In this document: positions 1 to 9,000 of the stretch, in pieces
Layout of the letters: each line of letters begins with the position of its first letter
Numbering within the stretch: position 1 is the first letter of the stretch
Origin: Carboxylicivirga marina
Lineage (GTDB): Bacteria > Bacteroidota > Bacteroidia > Bacteroidales > Marinilabiliaceae
Length of the DNA stretch: 64,000 nucleotides
Reading direction: 5' to 3'
Assembly: GCF_016612505.1 (NCBI RefSeq)
Contig: NZ_JAENRR010000018.1
Coordinates: 24,961-88,960 of the forward strand
Program-made: the position numbers and the translations under genes
Notes under the pieces: model-generated
The model's database searches: none
What the model was told of the DNA's origin: nothing
Seen by the model: only the letters and a program-made list of their open reading frames with translations

Positions 1-350
1 TCGTCATATAATCGTTGAATTGAGGGCATTTCGGCAATACAGGGTGGACACCAGGTGGCCCAAAAATTAATAAAAATAACTTTCCCCTTTAACTCAGAAA
101 GCTCAACCGAATTTCCTTCTAAATCTTCTACCCGCCATTGATAATCATTATCGGTCAAATAAGTAACTTCCTTACTCTCGCGAGGCTGAAACATGCTATA
201 ACGAATAATGGTTGACTGAACAACTTTACGAGTGCCAGGAATTAACATGGCGACAAGTAATACGGTAAATAAAAAGTCAAACACGATGCCAAGTACCGTT
301 TTCTTACGTCGGTATTTATACCATTGTTCTGCCCAAAATCCTTTCTTCAT
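1..350 (-). CDS. TlpA-family membrane-anchored thioredoxin, partial
   Basis: This is the N-terminal part of a thiol-disulfide oxidoreductase; the gene runs off the left edge of the window. My translation from the ATG at 350 gives about 116 residues: a basic start, one membrane segment at about residues 19-39, then a thioredoxin-like domain with FWATWCPPC, whose two cysteines (about 101 and 104) are the redox pair. Family members face the periplasm and reduce or exchange disulfides, often in cytochrome c maturation or stress defence. It is the last gene of a three-gene minus-strand unit, 48 bases after its neighbour. The domain call is firm, the substrate unknown. Confidence 0.85.
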   Translation of the reverse strand, partial: MKKGFWAEQWYKYRRKKTVLGIVFDFLFTVLLVAMLIPGTRKVVQSTIIRYSMFQPRESKEVTYLTDNDYQWRVEDLEGNSVELSELKGKVIFINFWATWCPPCIAEMPSIQRLYD

Positions 351-398
351 TATCCAAAAATTATTGTTTGATTATAACAACATATACCTATTAAGGTT

Positions 399-1064
399 TT
401 AAAACAAATACTTCCACAACGAACCGTATTGTTTTATACCAGCATTTACCTCCACTTTTACCCAGCTATTTCCTTTTACCAATCCTGCTTTCTGCCTAAA
501 GCTATTTATATTAATTGTTAAGCGATGTGCTGTACCAGGCATTAATGTTAATGGAAATACATCACTTTGAGCATTTCCTTTTATTCTGAACTTACGCACT
601 TTTTTAAATGGGATGCCAAATGCCAACACAGGCGGAAAGAATGTGAGGCTCTCTTTAGTCTGATTATTAATCATTATGGTTGCCACTCTTGCTTTCGTTA
701 TTTTATCACGACGCATTCTGATGGATACCCAAACAATAGACGGTGTAAGTTTTTGCAGCCATCCGCGTTTAGTAGCCACATATACCAGCAAAACCATTCC
801 CATCAGCAAGTACAAAGAAATCATCTCAGGATTACGCTCTTGCTTTTCTTGCTGTTGTTTGTAATAGATTTCATTTAAGGGTTTTAGTTCAGTATCGTCA
901 TTTTCGATAGCTTCTTGCTGAGTCGATTCCTGAGAACTTACCTTTACTTGTTCAACACGTCCACCCTTACTGCAGATTTGCATCATCAGCAAAAAACCTA
1001 ATCCAACAAGAATAATCAATCGGTTTTGATGATAAAAAGCCTTTAATTTATCAAAGTTCATCAT
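399..1064 (-). CDS. Membrane protein of unknown function
   Basis: I do not recognise a family. The 221-residue product has a hydrophobic segment at about residues 15-30, a polar Gln/Glu-rich stretch (about 40-75), a second hydrophobic segment (about 80-97), then a basic, beta-rich C-terminal domain of about 120 residues. The last part (FPLTLMPGTAHRLTININSF) resembles a small beta sandwich. The start ATG directly abuts the stop of the upstream gene, and a TlpA thioredoxin follows, so the three are probably one transcript. Two starting methionines are adjacent (MM); either could be used. Confidence 0.6.
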   Translation of the reverse strand: MMNFDKLKAFYHQNRLIILVGLGFLLMMQICSKGGRVEQVKVSSQESTQQEAIENDDTELKPLNEIYYKQQQEKQERNPEMISLYLLMGMVLLVYVATKRGWLQKLTPSIVWVSIRMRRDKITKARVATIMINNQTKESLTFFPPVLAFGIPFKKVRKFRIKGNAQSDVFPLTLMPGTAHRLTININSFRQKAGLVKGNSWVKVEVNAGIKQYGSLWKYLF

Positions 1065-1451
1065 TTAGGTATAGGTTGGAAAGAGCTCTAAGCCTTTATA
1101 ATTAATGTAATATTCACCATCCTTTACTGGCTTGGCCATTTCTTCTTTTGTCTCCCCATTGGCATTAGCAATACCTACACTTGCAAAATAACAGATGGCC
1201 TTATGTTTATTACCATGCTTCATCACCTCTGCGGCTATGTGAGGCAATAATAATCCCATATCAGGATATGCTTCTGTACGCACCACCACAAAATAGCGTT
1301 TATCATCTTTGGTAGCTAATATTTGTGGATTAACATCTGACTCTTTACGAACGTTTAGCACCTTATATCCCTTATCAACCATATCTTTATAGACTACCTT
1401 AATACCCAAAAAATGTAATTCTTCGGTAGTCAACACCTGTTCATTTCCCAT
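1065..1451 (-). CDS. Conserved hypothetical cytoplasmic protein
   Basis: The open frame extends upstream to 1520, but I choose the internal ATG at 1451, giving about 128 residues beginning MGNEQVLTTEELHFLG, because the preceding 23 residues look like translated leader. The product has no membrane segment or signal peptide. It reads as a compact alpha/beta protein (KRYFVVVRTEAYPDMG followed by a predicted helix with HIAAEVMKHGNKHKA), reminiscent of small nuclease-like or subunit-like folds, but I cannot name it. It is the first gene of the unit with the membrane protein and TlpA. Confidence 0.55.
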   Translation of the reverse strand: MGNEQVLTTEELHFLGIKVVYKDMVDKGYKVLNVRKESDVNPQILATKDDKRYFVVVRTEAYPDMGLLLPHIAAEVMKHGNKHKAICYFASVGIANANGETKEEMAKPVKDGEYYINYKGLELFPTYT

Positions 1452-1642
1452 TCTCACATTATTTAAAGCCACAAAATTGGCATAAATAACTCGAATAGAA
1501 AAATGACTACTGAAAATCAATGATTAAGGATAAAGTGAATATTTTATCTGCCTTTAGCTCTTTACAGTCCTTCGATTTGATAGTAACTTATAATGGCTTT
1601 TATTAGGGTTGATATTATAAACACTTAAATGGAGGGAAAATT

Positions 1643-2122
1643 ATGCCACTGACACGTCTAGAGAAGTATCTGGATTTGGAACACATTAACTACAAACGCA
1701 TTGTTCATTCCAGAGCCTATACTGCACAAAAAACAGCCGCCTATTCGCATATCTCGGGCAATGAAATTGCGAAAACTGTGATGGTAAAAATTGATGGTAA
1801 ACTGTGTATGGTCGTTATACCAGCATCTTTCCAAATTGATTTGAAGGAATTACAGCGCGCCACCGCTGCCAAAAACGTACGCTTGGCCACCGAATCTGAA
1901 TTTAAAGATGCATTTAAAGATTGTGAAGTAGGTGCACAACCACCTTTTGGCAACTTGTATAACATGGAGGTATTTGTGGCCGAAAAGTTAACAGAGGACA
2001 CAACTATTGCCTTTAATGCTTGTAATCATGCTGAACTCATACAAATGACTTATAAAGATTATCAGCGTCTTGTTCATCCGACTGTTGTAAAAATAGCCAG
2101 AACAAACATTGCCGAAGCCTAA
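1643..2122 (+). CDS. ybaK: YbaK/EbsC-type aminoacyl-tRNA deacylase
   Basis: Members of this family hydrolyse wrongly charged tRNA such as Cys-tRNA(Pro) or Ala-tRNA in the cytoplasm and so protect translation accuracy. The 159 residues match the usual single-domain length. The conserved lysine lies in EIAKTVMVK (about residue 44) and the family loop appears as GAQPPFGN (about 98-105). An unusually good ribosome binding site (GGAGG) lies just before the ATG. The gene is monocistronic, followed by a stem-loop terminator. Which mischarged tRNA it edits cannot be told from sequence. Confidence 0.85.
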   Translation: MPLTRLEKYLDLEHINYKRIVHSRAYTAQKTAAYSHISGNEIAKTVMVKIDGKLCMVVIPASFQIDLKELQRATAAKNVRLATESEFKDAFKDCEVGAQPPFGNLYNMEVFVAEKLTEDTTIAFNACNHAELIQMTYKDYQRLVHPTVVKIARTNIAEA

Positions 2123-2178
2123 TAGCGGAGGCTCTATAATAATTACAATTCCATCAGATGTAATGTGAGATGTTTAGA

Positions 2179-2222
2179 ATGTCCGGCATCAATGTGTTTA
2201 CTCATTATGCCGGGCATTTTTT
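2179..2222 (+). terminator. Stem-loop terminator after ybaK
   Basis: Arms ATGTCCGGCAT and ATGCCGGGCAT pair over 11 positions with one G-U pair and are followed by a run of six T. It ends transcription from the plus strand before the convergent gene. Confidence 0.75.
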
Positions 2223-2224
2223 GT

Positions 2225-2686
2225 TTACCAATCACCGGCTTGCTTGGCAGTATAGGACATAATATTCACTTTCAGAACAAGTGCTTTATTTAAAACTGCT
2301 GGTATGTATTCATTATTTTCCTTTCCGTGCTGTTTCATAATTACGTCAAAACCAAATTTCTTACCTTCATCATCGGAAATAATTTCTACTTCACCAGTTC
2401 CAATCACAGAGCGATATCGCGTTGTCCATTGACATGATACATCACCTTTTACTACTTCACTGTCGTATTCTATTTCAAAACCAACCTTATTATTCTTCCT
2501 GATTAAATCCAGCTTGCGGCCTTCTAATGCACAATGAAAATAGAGCTTACCATCAGCATAGCCATAATTCATTGGTACGATATAAGGGAAATGTTCGTCG
2601 TAAATGGCTAAACGGCAAACACTCGATTGTGACAATATTTGATGGATGATGACAGCATCTTTTATTTCTCTTTCTTTGCGTCGCAT
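2225..2686 (-). CDS. NimA-like pyridoxamine 5'-phosphate oxidase-fold flavoprotein
   Basis: This family binds FMN in a split-barrel fold; some members reduce 5-nitroimidazoles, most have unknown substrates. I start at the ATG at 2686, giving MRRKEREI, the characteristic N-terminus, instead of seven residues upstream. Visible family blocks are CRLAIYDEHFPYIVPMNYGY, LYFHCALEGRKLDLIRKN (substrate/FMN contact) and WTTRYRSVIGTGEVEII. Length (153 residues) is normal. It is divergent from the MFS gene and separated by 80 bases, so the two may share a control region. Nitroimidazole resistance is possible but not shown. Confidence 0.8.
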   Translation of the reverse strand: MRRKEREIKDAVIIHQILSQSSVCRLAIYDEHFPYIVPMNYGYADGKLYFHCALEGRKLDLIRKNNKVGFEIEYDSEVVKGDVSCQWTTRYRSVIGTGEVEIISDDEGKKFGFDVIMKQHGKENNEYIPAVLNKALVLKVNIMSYTAKQAGDW

Positions 2687-2766
2687 AATCGTAACATTTG
2701 AATACAAATATAGCTACCTGCAAATTATATCGGTAATCGAATGCTTTTTTAATACCTTTAAACCCG

Positions 2767-4077
2767 ATGAGTACCAAACTAAGTATTATACAAGCAGACA
2801 AAAGCCCTTTCTTTTATGGCTACATTATTGCCATAACCGGTACTATTGGAATATGGGCCAGCATTCCCGGACAAACAGCCGGAGTATCAACTTTTACCGA
2901 TCCGGTTAAAGATGCATTAATGTTAACACGCGATCAGTTTAGCCTGGCATATATGTTTGGCACTTTGTTAAGTTCCATTGCATTAACCAAAGCAGGAAAA
3001 TTGTATGATCAATTTGGAGTCACCAAAACAGCAGCCACATCTGTACTTATTTTGATAATAACCTTATTGCTATGCTCTGTATCACCAATCATCGCAGGTC
3101 AAATTAGTCTTATTACTGGATTCAGCCATTGGACGATTCCATTTGTATTAATGATCGTTTTGTTTTTCCTGCTGCGTTTAAGTGGTCAAGGTGTTCTTAC
3201 CATGACATCGCGCAACATGATTATGAAATGGTTTGACCAAATGCGTGGTCGCATTAATGCTTTTAGTAGTGTAAGTGTCTCCCTTGGTTTCTCGGCCTCT
3301 CCTATCTTTATCGATTATTTAATTCAACGATATACCTGGCAAGGTGCCTGGCAAGTGATGGCAGCAGGATTAACCCTTGTTCTGATAATGATTTTGTTTT
3401 TTTATAAAGATAATCCGGAAGCGCATGGACTGCATCCGGATGGTAAAAGTAAAACCGATACAAAAAAGAGTTTAAATGCAGAAGACTCAAAATCATCAAC
3501 CTTAAAAGAAGCCAAACAATCCCGAAGTTTTTGGATGTATGCCCTAATATTAGCCTTTCATGCATTTTTTGTGACCGGGTTAACCTTTCATGTGGTGGCA
3601 CTGTTTGCCGAAGCAGGATTATCGCGCACCGAATCCATTAGCATTTTTCTGCCAATGACAGTGGTTTCTGTGATCACATCGATAAGCGCCAATTTTATCA
3701 GCGATTGGATACGATTGAAAATATTGCTTTACCTGATGATACTCGGTGCTCTTGTTGGCAGTGTTGGCTTACTGATGCTTCAAAATGCACTTGCCACTTA
3801 CCTCATCATCATTGGCCTTGGCATAACCGGCGGTTTATTCGCAGTAATTAATGCCATTACCTGGCCTCGCTTTTATGGACGAAAGCATTTGGGAGCTATA
3901 TCTGGCAAAGCCATGTCGATGATGGTTATGGCTAGTGCTTTGGGACCCTATTTCTTTAGTCTGGCTAAAACGTTGACCAACACATTTGCAACCATTGCAT
4001 ACATTAGCTTGGCCTTTGTTATTGCAATTGCTATTGGCTCATTAAAAGCAAATCCGCCAAAGAAGACAGTTCAATAG
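2767..4077 (+). CDS. Major facilitator superfamily transporter
   Basis: A 436-residue inner-membrane carrier with about twelve hydrophobic segments in two halves separated by a charged cytoplasmic loop (about residues 218-250, rich in Lys, Ser and Asp). The substrate is unknown; the overall pattern, including the NIISKW-like MKWFDQMRGR loop after segment 4, recalls the oxalate/formate antiporter branch, but this is only a resemblance. It is divergently placed against the NimA-like gene and convergent with the YceI gene. No terminator is obvious in the 89-base gap downstream. Confidence 0.75.
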   Translation: MSTKLSIIQADKSPFFYGYIIAITGTIGIWASIPGQTAGVSTFTDPVKDALMLTRDQFSLAYMFGTLLSSIALTKAGKLYDQFGVTKTAATSVLILIITLLLCSVSPIIAGQISLITGFSHWTIPFVLMIVLFFLLRLSGQGVLTMTSRNMIMKWFDQMRGRINAFSSVSVSLGFSASPIFIDYLIQRYTWQGAWQVMAAGLTLVLIMILFFYKDNPEAHGLHPDGKSKTDTKKSLNAEDSKSSTLKEAKQSRSFWMYALILAFHAFFVTGLTFHVVALFAEAGLSRTESISIFLPMTVVSVITSISANFISDWIRLKILLYLMILGALVGSVGLLMLQNALATYLIIIGLGITGGLFAVINAITWPRFYGRKHLGAISGKAMSMMVMASALGPYFFSLAKTLTNTFATIAYISLAFVIAIAIGSLKANPPKKTVQ

Positions 4078-4166
4078 ACTATCAACTTAAGGCGGATATA
4101 AACTAATAATGAGCTGTTTTTACCTACGCTGTCAAACGCTTGTTATTTATTCAATAGTGAATTTAT

Positions 4167-4739
4167 TTACTCAACTACAAGGCTTACATCCATGGTAAAA
4201 TCATTACTAATGGCTTTATCGCCCAAATTATCGAAGAATGAACCTGAACCATATCGGATACCATATAAAGTACGGTCAACCGTGATGGAAGCAATGTAAT
4301 CATTATCTTTTTTCTCGATGGTAAATTCAACAGGATGCACCTGACCTTTAATGGTTAACTGCCCTTTAGCTGTAGCTTCATTATTTTTAAACTTCGTAAC
4401 CGAAGCTAATGCCAAAGTTGCTGTAGGATATGTTTCAACACCAAAGAAATCATCTGAAAACAAATGACCAATTAGTTTCTTATTATACTCTTCATTCTCA
4501 ACATCGATATTGGTCATGCTTTTCATATCAATCACAAAATGACCTTTCTGTATATGACCTTTTTTAAGCTCCAGGCTTCCTTCTTTCAACTTAATAAAGC
4601 CATAGTGTGATGATCCTACTACTTTTGTTCCAGTCCATTTTAAAGCTGATGCTTCAACATTGGCCTTAACTGTTTGTGCATTTGCACTAGCCACCATAGC
4701 TATTATTGCTAATACGGTAATTAAAATTCTTGCTTTCAT
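4167..4739 (-). CDS. YceI-family secreted lipid-binding protein (copy 1)
   Basis: YceI proteins form a periplasmic lipocalin-like barrel that binds polyisoprenoid-like molecules. The 190-residue product starts with a clear signal peptide ending ...ASANAQ and carries the family blocks LKWTGTKVVGSSHYGFI, GHFVIDMKSM, LIGHLFSDDFFGVETYPTA, and the C-terminal RTLYGIRYGSGSFFDNLGDKAI. It lies 19 bases after the pirin gene on the same strand, so it is probably co-transcribed. A paralogue lies at 30888-31451 and shares most of these blocks. Confidence 0.85.
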   Translation of the reverse strand: MKARILITVLAIIAMVASANAQTVKANVEASALKWTGTKVVGSSHYGFIKLKEGSLELKKGHIQKGHFVIDMKSMTNIDVENEEYNKKLIGHLFSDDFFGVETYPTATLALASVTKFKNNEATAKGQLTIKGQVHPVEFTIEKKDNDYIASITVDRTLYGIRYGSGSFFDNLGDKAISNDFTMDVSLVVE

Positions 4740-4758
4740 AATTTATTGTGTTTATTAT

Positions 4759-5472
4759 TTAAATATTCATTGGAACATCCATTATTAGGATGCGAGCTGC
4801 TGAGTTTGTTTCAATTGTAAAGGTTTCAGTATCGGTAATACCAATGGCATCACGCGTACTAAGAAGCTGCCCTGCCACTTTTACTTCACCTTCAATAACC
4901 ATGAGGTAAACGCCATTACCTGGCTTCTTAATTTCATAGCTACCTTGCCAGTCTGGATCCAAATCTCCCATATGGAACCAGGCATCCTGGTAAATCCACA
5001 CACCACTATCATCTGCCTTAGGACTTAATATCTGGTACAATGTGTTTTTTTGTTCCACCGAACTCAATGATATTTGCTGATAACGAGGTTCAACATTTCG
5101 CTGATTTGGGAAAAGCCATATTTGAAACAGCTTTAATTCATCATCATCACTACCATTAAATTCACTATGAAAAATACCCTTTCCGGCGCTCATTACCTGT
5201 ACTTCACCACTTTCGATGTAAGAAGTATGTCCCATGCTATCTTTATGCGCTAATCGCCCTGATAAAGGAATGGTAATGATTTCCATATTATCGTGTGGAT
5301 GTGTATCAAATCCTTTTGCTGGTGCAATGACATCATCGTTCAAAACGCGTAATACACCAAAATGCACACGCTCAGGATTATGGTAATTGGCAAAACTAAA
5401 TGAGTAATTCGCTTTCAGCCATCCATAATCGGCTCCTCCTCTACTTTCTGCTCTAAAAATTTGTGTTTGCAT
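4759..5472 (-). CDS. Pirin-family cupin protein
   Basis: Pirins are bicupin, iron-binding proteins; bacterial YhhW-like members can have quercetin 2,3-dioxygenase activity, and others act in regulation. I start at ATG 5472 (MQTQIFRAESRGGADYGWLK), 16 residues inside the open frame, because this matches the family N-terminus. The metal-binding block reads FDTHPHDNMEIITIPLSG with a downstream GKGIFHSEFN; these provide the conserved His/Glu ligands. Length is about 237 residues, normal. It sits between the AraC regulator (120 bases upstream) and a YceI gene, so the AraC protein may control it. Confidence 0.82.
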   Translation of the reverse strand: MQTQIFRAESRGGADYGWLKANYSFSFANYHNPERVHFGVLRVLNDDVIAPAKGFDTHPHDNMEIITIPLSGRLAHKDSMGHTSYIESGEVQVMSAGKGIFHSEFNGSDDDELKLFQIWLFPNQRNVEPRYQQISLSSVEQKNTLYQILSPKADDSGVWIYQDAWFHMGDLDPDWQGSYEIKKPGNGVYLMVIEGEVKVAGQLLSTRDAIGITDTETFTIETNSAARILIMDVPMNI

Positions 5473-5591
5473 GGCATTGTGTATTTGTACATTGCAAACA
5501 TACGACAGACTATAAAACAAGTAATTACGAAAAACAGCGCATTGATTATAAAAATCAGACCTTATAGTCTTTTATTTGAGATTTAGACTGT

Positions 5592-6500
5592 TTATCCCAT
5601 TTCTCGTACCGACTGTCGAAAGGCGATAGGTGATTGTCCGCTTATTTTTTTGAAGAAAGATGCAAAATGCGAAGGCTCTTCAAACCCGAGTTCAAAAGCC
5701 AACTCTTTGCCCGACATCTCAGTAAATAGCAAAAGGCGTTTGGCCTCAATCATTAGTTTATCCTGAATGTACTCTTTGGCTGACTTTCCGGTTTTCGTTT
5801 TGACATATCGATTAAGATAATCGCTCGATACAGATAACAACTCGGCATATTGTTGCACTTTATGTATTTGTTTATACCGACGCTCGATATGCTGTTTAAA
5901 TTCACGAATTAAACGGTTGCTACTCGTGTCGTACTCGGCATTTAGCTTAGCCAGATTACATGCACCAGAAATATTAATGATAAACAGTTTGAGTAATGCA
6001 CCTAATGCTTCATACTTAAAAAAGTTATCGCCATTCTGATAACTTTTCATTTGCTCAACTATGTATGTGAGCGTATGCAGTTGTAGCTCATTTATGGGCA
6101 TGGGTGGCGAATCGCCAAAAGAATTGTAAAGGTATACCCGATTAATTAACTCCTCTGAAATGCCATTTTGCATTAAAAAGGTTGAACTAAAATTTATGAC
6201 ATAACCATTGGGGCGGCTATCACTTAAAAACTGATGCACCTGACCCGGATACACAAAATGAATGGCAGCGCCTTCCAACTGGTATTCCTTAAAATCGATG
6301 ATATGAACGCCACCGAGTTCTTTCTCAACTAAAATAATGGTAAAATAATCATGTCGGTGAGGATGATCCATTAATTCTGGTTTCCCTTCCAGCATATCAT
6401 GTATATCGGCCGTTGACTTAATGATAAAATCAATTGCTTCACCATTATTTTTAGCCAACTGAAAGGTTTTTATCTGATTGTGGGCATTCACCTTATCCAT
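5592..6500 (-). CDS. AraC-family regulator with N-terminal cupin domain
   Basis: A 302-residue transcription factor. The first ~130 residues form a cupin-like sensing domain (HPHRHDYFTIILVEKELGG, then a YPGQVHQF barrel strand); the last ~100 form the paired helix-turn-helix AraC domain (SSDYLNRYVKTKTGKSAKEY and GKELAFELGFEEPSHFASFF). Its ATG overlaps the end of the response regulator gene by 8 bases, so it is translationally coupled to a two-component system. This arrangement, with pirin and YceI immediately downstream, suggests a single regulatory unit. The ligand is not known. Confidence 0.87.
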   Translation of the reverse strand: MDKVNAHNQIKTFQLAKNNGEAIDFIIKSTADIHDMLEGKPELMDHPHRHDYFTIILVEKELGGVHIIDFKEYQLEGAAIHFVYPGQVHQFLSDSRPNGYVINFSSTFLMQNGISEELINRVYLYNSFGDSPPMPINELQLHTLTYIVEQMKSYQNGDNFFKYEALGALLKLFIINISGACNLAKLNAEYDTSSNRLIREFKQHIERRYKQIHKVQQYAELLSVSSDYLNRYVKTKTGKSAKEYIQDKLMIEAKRLLLFTEMSGKELAFELGFEEPSHFASFFKKISGQSPIAFRQSVREMG

Positions 6501-7179
6501 TTAATACAAAACCAACTTTAGGCACATTTTCAATCGATATGGAAGCATCTTCCTTGAGGTATTTCCTCAGTTTGGCTATAAAAACATCTAAACTACGACC
6601 ATGGAAGTAATCATTCTCACCCCAAACGGCAATTAATATATCCTCACGTTTTACAATCTCATTCATCGTCAGACAAAGAATCTTCAATACATCGCATTCC
6701 TTTTGTGTGAGACGTTTTGAAAAGCCATTTCCTTCCAGGTTCTGATTCGCCGAATCGAAATGATAAGTGCCAATTTCAAACTTGCTTATTTCCTGTTTGG
6801 GCTGTTCATTTTGTAATTGTATACGGTTAAGAATGGCCTGTATGCGGCAAAGTAGTTCATCTTCGTCAAAGGGTTTAGTAATGTAATCGTCTACACCCAA
6901 GCGGAAGCCCTTAATTTTATCCTGCTTCATGGAACGAGCTGTCAGAAAGATGATGGGTACTTTTTTATTTTCCTCGCGAATATTTTCAGCAATGGTAAAA
7001 CCATCCATACCGGGCAGCATTACGTCCAGTATACAAAAGTCGTATTTGCCCTTTCTGAATGCTTCTAAGCCACGCTTACCATCTTTATACAATTTTACAT
7101 CAAAACCATTGGATTCGAGAAAATCGACCAACAGAAAACCCATGCTTATATCGTCTTCAACCAATAAAATCTTAGCCAT
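6493..7179 (-). CDS. OmpR-family response regulator
   Basis: A 228-residue DNA-binding regulator. The receiver domain (1-120) has the acidic pair EDD at 8-10, the phosphoacceptor Asp52 in CILDVML, Thr80 and Lys102 in TKPF. The winged-helix output domain covers about 130-228 (RLTQKECDVLKILC, GRSLDVFIAKLRKYL). It overlaps the kinase gene by one base (TAATG) and the AraC gene by eight, so the three are coupled. The partner is the kinase at 7179-8414. Confidence 0.92.
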   Translation of the reverse strand: MAKILLVEDDISMGFLLVDFLESNGFDVKLYKDGKRGLEAFRKGKYDFCILDVMLPGMDGFTIAENIREENKKVPIIFLTARSMKQDKIKGFRLGVDDYITKPFDEDELLCRIQAILNRIQLQNEQPKQEISKFEIGTYHFDSANQNLEGNGFSKRLTQKECDVLKILCLTMNEIVKREDILIAVWGENDYFHGRSLDVFIAKLRKYLKEDASISIENVPKVGFVLNG

Positions 7180-8414
7180 TATTCAAAGGGTAACAAAATA
7201 GTGAAACATGTTCCTTTACCTTCTACACTTTCAACAGATATCTGCCCATTGTGTTCTTCAATTACTTTCTTAACAAAAGTTAATCCCAGGCCAAATCCCT
7301 TCACATCATGTACATCGCCGGTTCCAACTCTATAGTATTGATCAAATATATATGGCAGTTCCTTTTTTGAAATTCCAATGCCCTTATCACTTACTTTGAT
7401 GCATAAATTGTTTTTCTCCTCCGATGTATTGATGCTAATGTTTGCCTGCTCTTTACTGTACTTAATGGCGTTATCCAGCAGATTTGACATCACCAATGAC
7501 AAGCGACTATTATAACTATTCAAATGATGCCTTTTAGCATTATAGGATGCTTTCATCTCTCCGCCTTTTTCTTCAATACGATAGGCAAATGACCTCATCA
7601 ACTGCTCAATTACCTCTTTCATATCTATTTCATTACGCTCGGCTTCGCTATTGGTATCGCAAGACAACTTTAATATATCTTCGACATGCGATTGCATACG
7701 CTCATATTCATTGATAACTACTTGTGCATAATCACCCGTCTTTTCCTGATTGCTTTTCTTTTTCAGAATCATATTGGCCGCTAGTCGGATATTGGCGAGT
7801 GGCGTTTGAAACTCATGCAACATGTTATTAACAAACTCACGCATGTGTGTCATGAGAGCTTGCTCACGCCGAATTAAACGAAGCAGTATGGTATACGAAG
7901 CGAGTAAGAACAAAATGATAATAATAGACATGAAAAATAAACCGCTCATTTCGGCCAGAATAAATCGATTCCTATCGGGAAATTGCAAGCGCAGTCGAAT
8001 GCCTTCGCGCTCCAACAAACCATTTAGCGTTTGCTGATAACATTTTGGTCCCCAAATTAAAGATGAGTTTTGACCAATTAAAGTGTCGGTAACAGCAAAC
8101 GTATAATTAAGCGGTAGGTTATATATCTCTAGTTGCGAGTGAATGATACTATCTACTTCGGCACTTTTTCGTCGGGCATTGATACAATCATTACCGCACA
8201 GAAATTTATCCATTTCGGGGCACAGACGATTACCAATCTCATCACGGGCATCTTTCAAAGCCATTACCACCCGGTGATTAAAATTCTTCTCTTCTAATCG
8301 GGCAGCTCTTACGATATAATTGATTTGAATAAACAACAAAAGGGCTAAACCAATGAAAGTAGCGATTGATAAGCCATAATATTTTTTGTTCTTCCCCATT
8401 TTTCTAAAGTACAT
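7179..8414 (-). CDS. Membrane sensor histidine kinase
   Basis: A 411-residue kinase with two membrane segments (about 14-34 and 165-188) enclosing a periplasmic domain of about 130 residues that contains four cysteines in CPEMDKFLCGNDC and PKCYQQ; this cysteine set may be structural or redox sensing (inference). The catalytic part has the H-box MLHEFQTPLANIRL (His about 200), N-box SNLLDNAIKYS, G-box DKGIGIS, F-box FDQYYR and G2 GFGLGLTFV. The ATG five codons downstream (MGKNKK) is an alternative start. It is divergent from the Cys/Lys-rich peptide gene at 8575 across a 160-base gap. Confidence 0.92.
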   Translation of the reverse strand: MYFRKMGKNKKYYGLSIATFIGLALLLFIQINYIVRAARLEEKNFNHRVVMALKDARDEIGNRLCPEMDKFLCGNDCINARRKSAEVDSIIHSQLEIYNLPLNYTFAVTDTLIGQNSSLIWGPKCYQQTLNGLLEREGIRLRLQFPDRNRFILAEMSGLFFMSIIIILFLLASYTILLRLIRREQALMTHMREFVNNMLHEFQTPLANIRLAANMILKKKSNQEKTGDYAQVVINEYERMQSHVEDILKLSCDTNSEAERNEIDMKEVIEQLMRSFAYRIEEKGGEMKASYNAKRHHLNSYNSRLSLVMSNLLDNAIKYSKEQANISINTSEEKNNLCIKVSDKGIGISKKELPYIFDQYYRVGTGDVHDVKGFGLGLTFVKKVIEEHNGQISVESVEGKGTCFTILLPFE

Positions 8415-8525
8415 ATTCTAATTAATGCCTCAAAATTACCAAAATAAAAGACCTAATTGTCTTCTTTTAACATCGTCTTAACAACGATTAACAAGTCAAT
8501 AACTTACCTTTATCGATATCAAACT

Positions 8526-8533
8526 TACATTTG
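8526..8533 (+). promoter_or_regulatory. Candidate -7 box for the Cys/Lys-rich peptide gene
   Basis: TACATTTG fits the Bacteroidota -7 consensus TAnnTTTG and lies 41 bases before the start codon at 8575. No strong TTTG -33 partner is visible at the expected spacing, so the call is tentative. Confidence 0.4.
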
Positions 8534-8574
8534 TATTATCACAAACATTTAATTAATATTTAAAACACTTTATT

Positions 8575-8793
8575 ATGAAGAAGACATTAATCCTTTCGTT
8601 CCTTTTTGCTTTTACTTTGGCAATTGCTTCACCTACAATGGCAGCTACTATTGATCAGGAGCCTCAAAAAAAGGAACAAACAACGGACAAGAAGAAGAAA
8701 AAAGAATGTTGTTCGGAGAAAAAAGCCTGCTCTGAGAAGAAAGCTTGTGGCGAGAAAAAAGAATGCTCTGGAGAAAAAAAGAAAAAAGGATAA
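8575..8793 (+). CDS. Small secreted Cys/Lys/Glu-rich repeat peptide
   Basis: A 72-residue product with a signal peptide (cleavage probably after ...SPTMAA, about residue 24) and a mature part made almost entirely of Lys, Glu, Cys and Ser. Four repeats follow a C-x-E-K-K pattern: ECCSEKKACSEKKACGEKK and ECSGEKKKKG. The five cysteines suggest metal or redox chemistry in the periplasm, but no family is recognised. It has its own -7 box and a strong terminator, so it is a real gene and not a shadow. It is divergent from a kinase whose sensor domain is also cysteine-bearing. Confidence 0.7.
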   Translation: MKKTLILSFLFAFTLAIASPTMAATIDQEPQKKEQTTDKKKKKECCSEKKACSEKKACGEKKECSGEKKKKG

Positions 8794-8817
8794 TTGCAGT
8801 AAATTTTATTGCTATCT

Positions 8818-8851
8818 AAAAAAGCCACTTCATTCGAAGTGGCTTTTTTTT
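8818..8851 (+). terminator. Terminator after the Cys/Lys-rich peptide gene
   Basis: Perfect arms AAAGCCACTT and AAGTGGCTTT with a six-base loop, followed by T residues; 25 bases after the stop codon. Confidence 0.85.
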
Positions 8852-9000
8852 GCATCTTTCGCAACCTAACAAATATCATCACGTATGATAGTATTACTTT
8901 TGTATATTCGCAATTTCATTTAACGTAATCACGATCACATTTTGAATATTACCTACTTTTACGTTAGTGAATAAAAGAGTACACAAGATTTAGGAGATAC

